Shown: positions 22,159 to 32,700, counted from the stretch's first letter. The stretch: DNA of 34,867 nucleotides from an uncultured Oscillospiraceae bacterium (GCA_900549775.1 URPR01000011.1:1-34867); one strand, 5' to 3'. Program-made: numbers and translations. Notes: generated by a model from the letters alone, not told the origin.

Positions 22159-22986
22159 TTGGAATATAAAATATTAAATAACAATATTATTTTAACTAAT
22201 GTCGAAAATTTTGACTTAAATGAAACCTTCAACTGTGGCCAATGCTTTAGATGGAATGAAAAATCAGAGAACGATTTTGTAGGCGTAGCAAAAGGTAAAG
22301 TTTTGAAAATAATAAAAAATGAAAATAACATTATTTTAAAAGACGTTTCGGAAAAAGAATTTAAGGAAATTTGGTTTAATTATTTTGACTTAGGGCTTAA
22401 CTACGATATACCTAAAAAACAGATTTCCAAATTACACCCAATTTTAAAAAAAGCTAGTGAATTTGCACCAGGGATAAGGATCTTACAACAAGAACCATGG
22501 GAGGCACTATGTTCTTTCATCATATCGCAGAACAATAACATACCACGCATAAAAGGAATAGTGGAAAGGCTTTGTGCTAACTTCGGAAAAAGAATAAAGG
22601 AAAATTATTTTACATTTCCCAAAGCCGAGGTAATCGCCAACTTAACTGAAGACGACCTTTTATGCATTAGAAGCGGCTTTAGAGCAAAATACATACTGGA
22701 TGCTGCAAGAAAAGTGTACTCTAACGAAATAAACTTGAATTGTATAAAAAGAATGCCCATAAGCGAAGCCCGAGCAGAACTAATGAAAATAAAAGGAGTG
22801 GGTCCTAAAGTTGCCGATTGCGCCTTACTTTACGGTTTACATATGTTAAAAGCTTTCCCAATCGATACTTGGATGAGCAAAGCGATGAAAGAATTTTTCC
22901 CGGATTTAACTCGTGAAGATTTTGGTGAATATGCAGGGATCGCTCAGCAATACGTTTTTCACTACATCCGAACAAAAATACATTGA
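22159..22986 (+). CDS. ogg: 8-oxoguanine DNA glycosylase (OGG family)
   Basis: 275-aa OGG1-type base-excision glycosylase/AP lyase. The N-terminal domain contains NETFNCGQCFRW, a hallmark of the family. The helix-hairpin-helix GVGPKVADC carries the catalytic Lys217, and the loop FPIDTW carries the catalytic Asp236. It removes 8-oxoguanine opposite cytosine (family knowledge). The start is a TTG at 22159 with AGGAAGAGG upstream. It is divergent from the peptide operon and ends at a bidirectional terminator at 23053. Confidence 0.93.
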   Translation: MEYKILNNNIILTNVENFDLNETFNCGQCFRWNEKSENDFVGVAKGKVLKIIKNENNIILKDVSEKEFKEIWFNYFDLGLNYDIPKKQISKLHPILKKASEFAPGIRILQQEPWEALCSFIISQNNNIPRIKGIVERLCANFGKRIKENYFTFPKAEVIANLTEDDLLCIRSGFRAKYILDAARKVYSNEINLNCIKRMPISEARAELMKIKGVGPKVADCALLYGLHMLKAFPIDTWMSKAMKEFFPDLTREDFGEYAGIAQQYVFHYIRTKIH

Positions 22987-23052
22987 AAATATAATTTTTT
23001 GGATTAAATATTTCATTCACCACATAGGCTCCTAAAACTTAAAATTGCACGT

Positions 23053-23089
23053 AAAAATAAGCTCATATATCAACAATGAGCTTATTTTT
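23053..23089. terminator. Bidirectional terminator between ogg and the acyltransferase gene
   Basis: AAAAATAAGCTCAT (23053-23066) pairs with ATGAGCTTATTTTT (23076-23089), a perfect 14-bp stem with A/T ends on both sides. It serves two converging genes. Confidence 0.9.
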
Positions 23090-23098
23090 AGTATTATT

Positions 23099-25135
23099 TT
23101 ATTTCACTTCCTTAGCTCCAGCCGATTTTATTCCATTTTCCACTACATCTACAAACATCTGAATTGCTTTTGAGTTACCACCAATATGAGTTTTGTCTGA
23201 TCCTAATAATTCCGGCTGTTTTGAAATTTCTTCATACCAATCAGCAATAGTTACATATTTGTATTTATCTTTAATGCTCCTTAAATATTGCATAGTTTTA
23301 TACGATCTCCATGTCTCTGTCCAGTGCCCATCAAATGGCGTAACAAATATTAATCTATGCCCCGGTTCTAGTTCGTTAATTATCTTATTAATATACGTTT
23401 CCCAATCTTCGCAACCATTCGTTCCCAAAGCTACCACAACATATTCTCCTAAAGAATTTGATTTTTGCCATTCTGTAATAAGATTATATCCATCATGCAA
23501 CGAACGGCTTCCTTTAGTGTCTATAAAAGCATTGGGTATAGTTTCTAATAGCTTTTTCCTTGCTCCAAGCGCTACAGAATCTCCTACCATAGTTACATTG
23601 ACATTTACCTGAGATCGACTTATGGGGACGTTTTTTTCAAAATCCGATGAAGTTTTAGATTGAACCGTTCGTTTCTGCCGTAAGCTATTTTTTAAATTGT
23701 CAAATCTTGATATCCCTTCTCTTTGCACTACTTGTTTTTGCTGTAAGCTATTTTCTAAATTATCAAATCCTGATATTCCTTCTCTTTGCACTACAGGTTC
23801 AGGGTTTAAGTTATCTACTCCACTTTTTAAAGCTTCAAAATTATCCACCTCTTGCACCACATTTGCTACCATTTGCTCTTTTTCTAAATCTGAAATATCT
23901 TTCCTTTCTGCAAAAACTTTAAAACTAATAAGTACAAATACAGCAGATATAAAAATTGTAACAGGTTTTGTTATATTTTTATTAAAAATTTTTATATTAA
24001 CAAAACTTTCGTTTTGCTTTAAATTAATATTATTTTTTCTGTAAAACATAGGTTCTATAAAATAAAACTCTAATAAAGAAAAAACATAAGAAAGAGCAAA
24101 TGTTAAAAGAACTGATAAGACTTTATTTTGTATAACATTTGAGAATACTATAAAAAGAGGCCAATGAAAAAGATATATTGGATAAGATAAATCCGCTAAA
24201 TGACTAATAATATGGTATTCATTAATGCGCTTTGGCACAGTTTCATGTAGCGATCTACAAGATACTATCATAATTGAAGTTAAAAACGACGCTAATATGA
24301 ATCCATATCGGTAAGAAAAAACTTCCTCGAAATTTGTACTTGCACTCAAGATAACTAAAGAAATCAAAGAAATTAAAAATAAAATAATCGATACTATTGT
24401 AAAAAATTTTCTTTTCTTAATCAAAGTTTGAGATACTTTGTCCGGCACTTCTAAACCAAACAGTACACCAAATATCGAACCAATAAAAAACGGATAAATA
24501 TGAGAAGTTGTCGCAAAATACGCAACAGATATGTTTGAATATTGATTAAATAAACTTTGCATGTGCAGGTAAGATGACAATCCTAACATAAGTGACATAA
24601 AAATTACAGTTATTTTAAATGCGTTCACTTTGTGCTCTTTCTGTTTAATAATGACTTTCAACACTTTTACAGCAGCATAACAAAATAGACCCCACAACAA
24701 ATAATAATGCATCTCTAAAGCTAACGACCATGTATGAATATACAAATGCGGTAAAAGTTGTGCTTCGTATGAGCCACCCTTAAATATCTCAAAGTAATTT
24801 GTGATAAACCCAATAGCACTTGCCAGTTGTTTATCTAGTCCTGCTGTAAAATCAGAAGGAAGCAACTTTACAAACGGCAATGTAAAAATCACAGAAAATA
24901 AAAGAGGTGGAAAAATACGCATAGTTCTTCTCTTTAAGTACGGCAAAAAAGCAAACGTTTTATTTTTCTGAAACTCTTTTATTACCAGTGAAGTGATTAA
25001 ATAACCCGAAAATGTGAAAAATACATCAACACCAAAAAAACCACCTGGCAAAATATCTTTAAAAAAATGATAAATCAAAACTAAGCTTAGCCCAACAATT
25101 CTTACTAAGTTTATCCACCTTACTTTAGCCATCAT
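23099..25135 (-). CDS. OafA-type membrane acyltransferase fused to an SGNH domain
   Basis: 678 aa. The first 385 or so residues form a multi-spanning acyltransferase-3 domain, with early FSGYLITSLVI and later YPIYLFHWPLF motifs. A linker with two near-identical 21-residue repeats follows. The C-terminal SGNH-like domain has GDSVALG near 518, ALGTNG, and a catalytic-type Asp/His pair in SDKTHIGG near 645. Such fusions O-acetylate cell-wall or surface polysaccharides, as OatA does for peptidoglycan; the target here is not known. The start overlaps the stop of the MORN gene by 4 nt (ATGA), so the two are coupled. It ends just before the terminator at 23053. Confidence 0.9.
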   Translation of the reverse strand: MMAKVRWINLVRIVGLSLVLIYHFFKDILPGGFFGVDVFFTFSGYLITSLVIKEFQKNKTFAFLPYLKRRTMRIFPPLLFSVIFTLPFVKLLPSDFTAGLDKQLASAIGFITNYFEIFKGGSYEAQLLPHLYIHTWSLALEMHYYLLWGLFCYAAVKVLKVIIKQKEHKVNAFKITVIFMSLMLGLSSYLHMQSLFNQYSNISVAYFATTSHIYPFFIGSIFGVLFGLEVPDKVSQTLIKKRKFFTIVSIILFLISLISLVILSASTNFEEVFSYRYGFILASFLTSIMIVSCRSLHETVPKRINEYHIISHLADLSYPIYLFHWPLFIVFSNVIQNKVLSVLLTFALSYVFSLLEFYFIEPMFYRKNNINLKQNESFVNIKIFNKNITKPVTIFISAVFVLISFKVFAERKDISDLEKEQMVANVVQEVDNFEALKSGVDNLNPEPVVQREGISGFDNLENSLQQKQVVQREGISRFDNLKNSLRQKRTVQSKTSSDFEKNVPISRSQVNVNVTMVGDSVALGARKKLLETIPNAFIDTKGSRSLHDGYNLITEWQKSNSLGEYVVVALGTNGCEDWETYINKIINELEPGHRLIFVTPFDGHWTETWRSYKTMQYLRSIKDKYKYVTIADWYEEISKQPELLGSDKTHIGGNSKAIQMFVDVVENGIKSAGAKEVK
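23665..23795 (-). repeat. 63-bp tandem duplication in the acyltransferase linker
   Basis: Two adjacent copies encode VVQREGISGFDNLENSL and VVQREGISRFDNLKNSL. They lie in the extracytoplasmic linker between the membrane part and the SGNH domain. The frame is kept. Confidence 0.8.
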
Positions 25136-25920
25136 CCTACCCTCCTTCCTTTCTCCCAGCTTCCCGATACTTCCGTTCCATCTTCTTTTATAATAGTACC
25201 ATTTCCATCAAAAACACCAAGGTTAAAAGATCCTTTGTAAGTCCAACCTTCCTTACTTTTGTATTCACCATAACCATCTGGAAAACCTTCTTTAAAACTA
25301 CCTCTATAAATAGAACCATTGGTACTCAAGTACCCTTGTCCATCAAACAGACCCTTATCCATATTCCCCGAATATACAATTCTTCTATCCTTAGACTCAT
25401 ATACTCCGTCTTCTTCCGCTAGTCCCTGAGCAAAACTTCCATTGTATACTCCTCCGTCTGCATAATAAAGCGTGCCTTGTGAGGTTTGTCCCATTTCATT
25501 AACTTTCCCCACGTACCTCCATCCATTTTCAGAGGTATATTCACATTCTCCATCTTTATAGCTTAAACTTCCTCCATTCTTTAGTTTTAAAATTCCACAA
25601 AAAATGTTCCCTTTATCAAAAGTTCCACTAAGTTCCCATCCATCAGTACTTTTAAAAATACCATCGCCATCGAAACACCCATCTTTAAAATTGCCTTTAT
25701 ATGTTGAACTGTCACTAAAATTAATTTCTCCCTCACCGTCAAATTTTCCTGATAAACTTTGCCCTGTAAAAGTAAAGCCTCCTACATCATATTTTTCATT
25801 AAGTAAATCCCTTTTCAAAAATATATCAAAAATCCCAATTGTATATAGCGCACTTAATAAAATGAATAAATACAGAAAAATAAAGCAAATATTCTTGCTT
25901 CTAAAGACATTTTCTCTCAA
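25132..25920 (-). CDS. Membrane-anchored MORN-repeat protein
   Basis: 262 aa. An N-terminal signal anchor (about 10-30, CFIFLYLFILLSALY) is followed by about eight MORN repeats of the form YXGXFXXGXXXGXG. Clear examples are YKGNFKDGCFDGDG, YRGSFKEGFPDGYG and YKGSFNLGVFDGNG. MORN repeats form beta-hairpin solenoids that bind proteins or membranes. The start is a TTG at 25920 after AGAGGTG. The gene overlaps the acyltransferase, suggesting the repeats scaffold or regulate that enzyme at the membrane, which is inference. Confidence 0.87.
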   Translation of the reverse strand: MRENVFRSKNICFIFLYLFILLSALYTIGIFDIFLKRDLLNEKYDVGGFTFTGQSLSGKFDGEGEINFSDSSTYKGNFKDGCFDGDGIFKSTDGWELSGTFDKGNIFCGILKLKNGGSLSYKDGECEYTSENGWRYVGKVNEMGQTSQGTLYYADGGVYNGSFAQGLAEEDGVYESKDRRIVYSGNMDKGLFDGQGYLSTNGSIYRGSFKEGFPDGYGEYKSKEGWTYKGSFNLGVFDGNGTIIKEDGTEVSGSWEKGRRVG

Positions 25921-26174
25921 AAAAACACCTCTTTCTATCGTATTTTATATCATTTTACCATTTTGTAAGCATAAAATCAATAATTATTTGAAATAATATA
26001 AAATTCATATTTTTTCTTCTTTAAATTACAACATAATTCAAAATTTTCCTAAAAACTAAATGTCACTATATCCAGTAAAAATTGCACATAATTTGTTTTA
26101 TTGTCATATTATAATGTCAGGTACAAAAACCTTAAAATACGTCATTTGTATCAAATAAACTTGGAGGAATAAAA

Positions 26175-26540
26175 ATGGAAAACGAAAAAAAATGCCACAA
26201 TAAATGTCACAATGTAGTCGGATACCAGTCTGCTGAAATAAACGCCCCTATCACTGTAAAACCATTTGCTCATTTGATATCAACCAAAACCAGATGTTTA
26301 GGTGCACCTAAAGTAAAAACCGAAAACTGCCATTGCGATAAGGACGGCGTATGCCGATTTAAAATACAACAGAAACTTTGCGTCGAAGTGTCTGTGGAGT
26401 TCGGCGCTGACGCTAAAATGGATGAGCCAATCATAGATTGCTTCAAAGCTAGCGAAGCTGAACCTCTATTTCACGAAAATGAACACCTCGATTGCGACAA
26501 ATCAGATAATTGTAAAAACTTATCCGGATTCTTTCATTAA
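26175..26540 (+). CDS. Small Cys-rich protein of unknown function
   Basis: 121 aa with about ten cysteines. CHNKC is at 7-11, NCHCDKDGVC near 50-59, and CDKSDNC near the end. The middle part (APITVKPFAHL, then KLCVEVSVEFGADAK) reads as beta strands and lacks a signal peptide. Metal binding or a disulfide-rich spore or envelope component are possible; I do not recognise the family. GGAGG (26163-26167) precedes the ATG. The 250-nt upstream region, shared with the divergent MORN gene, has a TATAAT at 26110 but no clear -35. A bidirectional terminator follows. Confidence 0.75.
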   Translation: MENEKKCHNKCHNVVGYQSAEINAPITVKPFAHLISTKTRCLGAPKVKTENCHCDKDGVCRFKIQQKLCVEVSVEFGADAKMDEPIIDCFKASEAEPLFHENEHLDCDKSDNCKNLSGFFH

Positions 26541-26552
26541 TAGCTAATTTAT

Positions 26553-26596
26553 AAAAAATCACCGCATAGTAGCTAACTACTACACGGTGATTTTTT
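26553..26596. terminator. Bidirectional terminator with nested hairpin
   Basis: AAAAAATCACCG (26553-26564) pairs with CGGTGATTTTTT (26585-26596). An inner 6-bp stem TAGTAG/CTACTA (26567-26572 with 26577-26582) lies within. It serves the converging genes on both sides. Confidence 0.85.
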
Positions 26597-26598
26597 TA

Positions 26599-27840
26599 TT
26601 ACGCTGCTTGAACTGTGATAGTTATAGTTCCTAAAGTTGTATTTACGGTACCCCCCCAATTTGCCATACCGGTTCCTGGGTTTCCAGTTAGGCTGTAGTA
26701 TAGATTTACATAGTTTATTTCTCCACTTGCGGTGTTTATTCCATTAATCTGAATACTTTCAGTTGTTGAAATGTCATTTGTCCCAAACCTTGTTCCATCA
26801 GTTGCTTTGCACAGATCAAATACACTACCAACATCAACACTACTATTTTCCTTACAAGCATCACGCAGAGTAGCATAGTTTTCCCCATTAACTGAAACTT
26901 GATCTGTAGCTTTTACCGCTATACTAAAGTTCTCACCCTTAATACCTGCGTCTTTCACAGTATCAGCAGTAATCGTGCCCGTAGCATTCATGCCGTTTAT
27001 GATAGTGATTCTATTTTGGTTACCATCAAAACCTTTATTAGTACTAGCGTCACCATAGCCGCACCATTTACCTTTTATAATTCTGTCAGTATCATATTTC
27101 TGTTCAGGATTTTGGCAATCATCCCCATTTACTTCTGCATCCTCTGGGATATATGTATATACTGCATTGTCATCGTATATAATGATTACGTCATATTCCT
27201 CAATCGTATTAAGAACATTACCTTTAATCTCGGCAGTTTCTTTGCCCATTGCTATTTCTGCAGTGGTAACTGTACCATATGTCGTATTTACCGTATCTAG
27301 TTTAGTTTTACTTATGTCATCCTTGTTGTTTAGTCCTACAACAGTTACACTAGCCCCTTTGTCATCATTATATTCATCAAGTTGATAATCACTAACCGTA
27401 AAGCTAGCAGCTGTGGTTATATCGGTAATATTATCTTTTAATTTCATATTTACAATAAGTTGAATATCACCAGCTAAATTTACATTTGTGCCATCTGTTG
27501 TTACACAAGCTATAATTTCTCCGTCATCATTTGCTTTACTAACACTCGTAATCGCAGCGCTTTCATTAGCTAAAGTTGGTGCATTTTTAAACTCCGTACT
27601 TTCAACTGTAAAAAAATCTTTATCAAATGTGAAACCCATTTGAAGTGCATCTGCACTTCCTTCAGTGTATTCCTTCTTCATAGTAAGAATAACTCGATAA
27701 TATCCGTTACCACATTCTCTTACCTCAAGGACATTTTCGCCTATGGTTTTCGGTCCTGGCTCTGTAGCAAAAGCCAATGTCGGTACACAACTTATTACTA
27801 AACATAAAGTTAGCAAAAACGCTAAAACTTTTTTACTCAT
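26599..27840 (-). CDS. Secreted protein with cohesin-like N-terminal domain
   Basis: About 413 aa. The true start is the ATG at 27840 after an AGAGGGGG site. It yields a signal peptide (MSKKVLAFLLTLCLVISC, cleavage near AFA). The region after it (YRVILTMKKEY, LQMGFTFDKDFFTVESTEF) has the strand pattern of cohesin or related beta-sandwich modules, which bind dockerins. The rest is rich in Thr/Asn/Asp with several more beta-rich segments. No dockerin and no anchor are visible. It lies 52 nt after the dockerin-bearing gene at 27893 and is likely in its operon. The cohesin call is from pattern only. Confidence 0.7.
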   Translation of the reverse strand: MSKKVLAFLLTLCLVISCVPTLAFATEPGPKTIGENVLEVRECGNGYYRVILTMKKEYTEGSADALQMGFTFDKDFFTVESTEFKNAPTLANESAAITSVSKANDDGEIIACVTTDGTNVNLAGDIQLIVNMKLKDNITDITTAASFTVSDYQLDEYNDDKGASVTVVGLNNKDDISKTKLDTVNTTYGTVTTAEIAMGKETAEIKGNVLNTIEEYDVIIIYDDNAVYTYIPEDAEVNGDDCQNPEQKYDTDRIIKGKWCGYGDASTNKGFDGNQNRITIINGMNATGTITADTVKDAGIKGENFSIAVKATDQVSVNGENYATLRDACKENSSVDVGSVFDLCKATDGTRFGTNDISTTESIQINGINTASGEINYVNLYYSLTGNPGTGMANWGGTVNTTLGTITITVQAA

Positions 27841-27892
27841 AATTTTTTCCCCCTCTTTGTAAGGCCTCTCGCCTTTATAAATTTTCTCACAT

Positions 27893-29410
27893 TTACACAC
27901 CCATGCTTCTGCGTGCATCTGTTATATCTACAGCTCTTGGAAGACCCGGCACTTTATACCCCAATGCTGGCTTTATCTTATCATCAAATTCCGAGTTACC
28001 TACTATAACACTCATAAACATTTTTACATCTTCCATATTCACTTTGTTATCTTCGTTAACATCACCAAATAAGTAAAACTTCGCCTGCCCTGATATATTC
28101 TGATTTTCTACTACAACGTCAACTCTAGTAGACCGCGTTGTTTCATCTCCTAGTATTACTAATACGTAACTTCCTGCAGTCACTTCATTAAAAGTAATTT
28201 CACTACCTGCAGTAGTTACTTTCTTGATTTCATTTTCTTGTAAACCTGTTTTTTCTTTTCTGAATTGGTCATCTGTAATATCAGTGCTGTAATCGCTATC
28301 TTTCTTGCACAAGTATCCAGTAATTTCTTTGTTCTCAGGAACTCCACATCTCTCAATGGTATACGTTACTGTGTACTTAGCGCCAGTCTTTGGAATAGTT
28401 ATATCTGTAACTTCGATAGTTCCTTCTGCGTCAGAAAAATTCTTGTTGCATTTGCTGCACTCCCAGTACTCAATGTTTCCATCAGCAATTTCCGTTGCTT
28501 CCATTTTGTCATGATGCAGCAAGGTGTGGCCCGATGCCAGAATATCTACACTTTTAGTCTGCGTTCCAAAAGCAGCATCAACAAAGTTTGCCGTGTAAGT
28601 CATATTACCTTTTTCTGTACAAGTAGCAGCTTTTTCTTCCTTTTTCTCAATTCCATTGCCCATCGTTACTGTTTCGGTAACTGTTTTTCCCTCACCTGAA
28701 CAATTTTCATCGGTACATGTCTTCGTGGCGGTGCAGGATACTTTTTCTGGATTATCGAGGTTTTGCCATACGTAATCACCTACAATGTAGGTGTGCGTGT
28801 GCTCAGCAGTTCCTTCGGCACTGTTTGCCGCTACAGCAAAACGGTCAGCATCTAATGTATAAGCTGCAGTGTCAGCATCTTGATCACTCGTTAAGCACGC
28901 AATAGGTTTTTCAGGATCTGTGCTCCATATCTTATAATCGTTAATAACAAAAGCACTTGCTTGGTCTAAGTCTGCTCCAGCTTTTTTATTAAACTTCATT
29001 GTAATAGATATATCTTTATTAAATGTTGCACTTTCACTCGCAGCTCCTGATATACCTACACTTCCATTCTTGTTAATTGTATCTCTTCCTGTAATTGTAG
29101 GGGGTAGTTTACTATTAAAGTTATGTGTTAAATCTGTTACATACCCTTCTTCGACTGCATCATAGCGTTCACATATTTCAAAAGCTCCTTTATCAAATGT
29201 AAAACCAAATTGATATGAATATATTTTTTGGTTATAAATGGCTTTCGGAACTGTAAAAGTAAGAATATACTTTCCTTCATCGGCACCTTCTCCCTTAGTA
29301 AAACTTAACGGGTTTTCATTTATTTTAGTAGCTGCAAAGGCTGCCATCATAGGCATACAGGTAATGACTAAACCCAATGCCAGCAAAATTGCCAAAAGTT
29401 TTTTCTTCAT
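27893..29410 (-). CDS. Secreted cohesin-like/dockerin-like protein with Cys-pair modules
   Basis: 505 aa with a signal peptide (1-26, ending AAFA). The N-terminal domain (YSYQFGFTFDKGAFEI) is cohesin-like and homologous to the gene at 26599. The middle holds CXXC modules (CTEKGNMTYTANF, YWECSKCNKNFSDAEGTIEV) of the same kind as in the giant gene at 29708. The C-terminus has one good dockerin calcium loop (GDVNEDNKVNMEDVKMFMSV) and a degenerate second (AVDITDARRSMGV). It could bridge surface proteins through cohesin-dockerin pairs, though the weakened second loop makes calcium-dependent binding uncertain. Confidence 0.75.
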   Translation of the reverse strand: MKKKLLAILLALGLVITCMPMMAAFAATKINENPLSFTKGEGADEGKYILTFTVPKAIYNQKIYSYQFGFTFDKGAFEICERYDAVEEGYVTDLTHNFNSKLPPTITGRDTINKNGSVGISGAASESATFNKDISITMKFNKKAGADLDQASAFVINDYKIWSTDPEKPIACLTSDQDADTAAYTLDADRFAVAANSAEGTAEHTHTYIVGDYVWQNLDNPEKVSCTATKTCTDENCSGEGKTVTETVTMGNGIEKKEEKAATCTEKGNMTYTANFVDAAFGTQTKSVDILASGHTLLHHDKMEATEIADGNIEYWECSKCNKNFSDAEGTIEVTDITIPKTGAKYTVTYTIERCGVPENKEITGYLCKKDSDYSTDITDDQFRKEKTGLQENEIKKVTTAGSEITFNEVTAGSYVLVILGDETTRSTRVDVVVENQNISGQAKFYLFGDVNEDNKVNMEDVKMFMSVIVGNSEFDDKIKPALGYKVPGLPRAVDITDARRSMGV

Positions 29411-29442
29411 ATTTCTTCCTCTTTTCTATCTTTTATTTTTGA

Positions 29443-29456
29443 AGGTTAACCTTCTT
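29443..29456. promoter_or_regulatory. 14-bp perfect palindrome upstream of the gene at 27893
   Basis: GAAGGTTAACCTTC lies 33 nt upstream of the ATG at 29410. It could be an operator, but no regulator family is indicated. The remaining intergenic DNA to 29653 shows no gene. Confidence 0.35.
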
Positions 29457-29653
29457 CAATCATCTCGAAAAACAACACGTTTTTCTAAAATATTACCTTT
29501 TTCACTCCTTTCTTACTTCTCCATAATGTGAATATTAATAAAATAAATGTGGGAAAATTTCTTAGTTTTGGTTATTAAAACCATTTTATCATTCATTTTC
29601 AAAAAAGTCAATACTTTTTCTTTTGAAATATTTGTTTTTATAGTATAGTCCAT

Positions 29654-29689
29654 AAAAACGTCGGAATTGCTGAACTACGCAATCCCGAC
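29654..29689 (-). terminator. Terminator of the giant LRR-dockerin gene
   Basis: On the minus strand GTCGGGATTGC (29689-29679) pairs with GCAATTCCGAC (29670-29660), with one G-T pair. T5 follows near 29658. It lies 19 nt after the stop. Confidence 0.8.
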
Positions 29690-29707
29690 ATTCGGTATTA
29701 TTTCACA

Positions 29708-32700
29708 TCATGCTAAAGATGATTTATTTCCAACAATAAATGCTAAGATATTAGCTGCGTCATTTGCTTCTATTTTGCCATTTTTAGTTACATCTCCCAC
29801 AGTGTAACTCATTTCCCCTGCTTTTACACTAGACGTATTTCCAACAATAAATGCCAAAATATTTGCCGCATCGTTAGCTTCTATTTTACCATTATTTGTT
29901 ACATCCCCATAGAGCCACAACTTTGTTGCATTCTCGTCTACAGTTACGTCTGCGCCATTTACAGTTACATCAGTTATACGTACTGCATATGCATAGTGTT
30001 TATTGCTTATATCGTAAGCCGGTCTCCACGCTGCTAGCTTGTATTCACCGTTTGCCACACCCGTAAATTCAAAGCTTTGCGTGTATCTATTCGATGTACT
30101 TTCTCCTGGGGTTCCTATTTCATTAGCATCATATTGGCATGTCTTCGTATAACTTTCGCCAGTTATGTCGTGCTGAATGTCTGATTTTATATCGGCTTCG
30201 GATGTAGTGCTACTGTACAACCTAACTCGTGTGGTGTTGCTATCTGTGTTGTCCCATGTATATACCGTACCGCTTACCGTATATGTATCAGGTGTAGTGA
30301 CATATCCACAAACGTCGCACGTTCCATCAGAGTTTTCATCTGTATGATTTGCTGCATTGACATTTTCTTTACAAGTTTCGCATACTTTCCAATGCTGAGT
30401 TTCGTTATGCTCCCACGTGTCGTTGCATTTATGACCCGTTGCAGGGATCGCTACCACCCCAGATTCACTGGGACCAAAACTAGCAAAACTAGCTGTGTAT
30501 GTCTTTTTACCTACACCTTCACAAGTAGCTGCTTTTATAATATTTTCTGTAATTTTAGTCGCATTTTCTGTTTCTACATGACCTGTATCATTTTGACATA
30601 CCCTCTTTGCGGTACAGGTTCCATAGTCATTGCTCCATGTGTATTCCACTTCGCCGTAGGTGTGCCCCGTTGCTGGGCGAGTTACCTTTGATATATCTGT
30701 TATTGCAGTTGTACATTCTTTATCTTCAAAGTATTTTTTACATCCACCGCAATACCAGTACTCGTCATTTCCTGCTTCTGTACATGTTGCTGCTACTGCT
30801 TCCGTTTTTTCTAGATTGGTGTGGTTGTTCGGATCTATTTCTATTTCTTTTCCCGTTTGCACTGCTTCACAGCGTGAGCATTTTTTATCTGCTTCTTTTC
30901 CTTTTGCCGTGCATGTCGCTTCTTTTGCCGTCCCTTCTACCTCTATCGAATAATCGTGGTTGTTCGAGTCTATTTCTCCTGTTACAACCTTTGTTTGTTT
31001 TTTAAATACTTCTTTATTAAATGTTGCTGTGTACGTTGTCACTTCTGCTTGCGTACATGTCGCTTCTTGTGTCGCTTCACTTGTTACTGTCGCTTCTTCA
31101 GTTTCTACATGATTTGCATCATTGTTGCACACCCTCTTTGCGGTACAGGCCGTATAGTCATCACTCCATGTATATTCCACTTCGCCGTAGGTGTGGTTGT
31201 TCGGGTCTATTTCTAGAATTTTCGTTTCAGGCTCGTTACAAAGACTACATGTATATTCTGCTTTTCCTTCAGTCGTGCACGTTGCTGGTGTTATTTTCTC
31301 TTCCCAAACATGACTCGATTTCGTATGCTCTGCACAAGCCTTTACATCAGTCTGATCACATATAGCACAAGTTGCAGCTACTGTGCCTTTAAGTGCACAA
31401 ACATCGGCATGCAGTGCTTGGTTTTCATAGTCATGACTATATGCTCCAAAGTCATGGCCTTTATGCTCAGGTATAACCAAGTCCTCAAGTGTAGTCGAGA
31501 TTGCCGCATCTTGATCTTCGAAGAGTGCCTTACATTTTTCACACTTATAGTGTGCTTTGACTCCACATGCATGGAAAGTCGCAGCCTTTGCAGGAACTTC
31601 ACTTAAGTTTGTGTGTCCAACAGCTATAGCTTCCGTCGTACTATCCTTCTCTGTATACTTATTTGCTCCACACAGACATTTCCAGTATGTTTCATTACCT
31701 CCCTCTGTGCAGGACACTTCTTTTGCCGGTACCTCTACATCACCCCTATGGTTTAATGCAACTTTATCTCTAGCTCCCTCATCAACTTCAGTTATCACAT
31801 ACCTATCGCCCATCTCATCACAGTAAACTTCCATTGAACTTGGTGATGACCCGTTCGGTAAGGTCGCGTCAGTAATTTTAACCTTTTTTGGGCTAGCGTT
31901 TTCATCAGTTACTGTATATCTAATTATGGTTGCTTTTGTAGAATATCTCGTAATATCTCCCACGTTAAGGTCTTCAGGTACATAAACATTTTGTAAACCT
32001 TTAACATTACAAAATGTTTCTTGGTGCATGCCGGTAACACCATGTGGTATTACCAGCGTCTGAAGAGTTTCATTGTCTGTAATACTATATTTCTGCATTG
32101 TTGTTGATTGGTTGAGAGTTGTCGGTAAAGTAATGGACAACAATCCATGGTTCCATCTAAAGGCACATTGATCAATTCCAGTTACACCTTCCGGAACAAT
32201 AATCTTTTCTATGTAATCTTTTTTACCTTCTTCATCTTCACTGCGAGAAAATGCTGCCATACATATTAATTTTATTTGATAGTTTGAGTCCATTGTCCTT
32301 AAGTCAATAACAGAATGCTCACGGTTTATTATGCTACTATCGTGTGATTCGAAATACTCTTTTTTAGTACCCCCAACATTCCCAAATTCATATTTTCCTA
32401 TACAGACTTCATTCCCTTCACCGAATATCTCCGGATAGCGTCCTTTCTCGCCTTCGGTAGGCATGTGGTAGTAAATTATATTTGCTGTGCTACTATAATT
32501 CGTAATTGGTGTTATGTCAGTTATAGTTGACGGTACATAAACTGTCTCTAAACCTGTAGTTGCTTCAAATGCTTTTGAGTCTATTTCTGTAACTTGATGC
32601 GGTATTGTTAGCGTTTTTAAAACTTTGTTATCTGTAATACTATGTTTAGGCAAAGTACCTATTAGAGTTGTTGGTAATTTAACAGACTCAAGACATTGAT

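Noticed and set aside
30607..31216. Several plus-strand frames opposite the giant LRR gene
   Set aside because: They mirror the repeated CXXC modules of the minus-strand gene and have no start signals.
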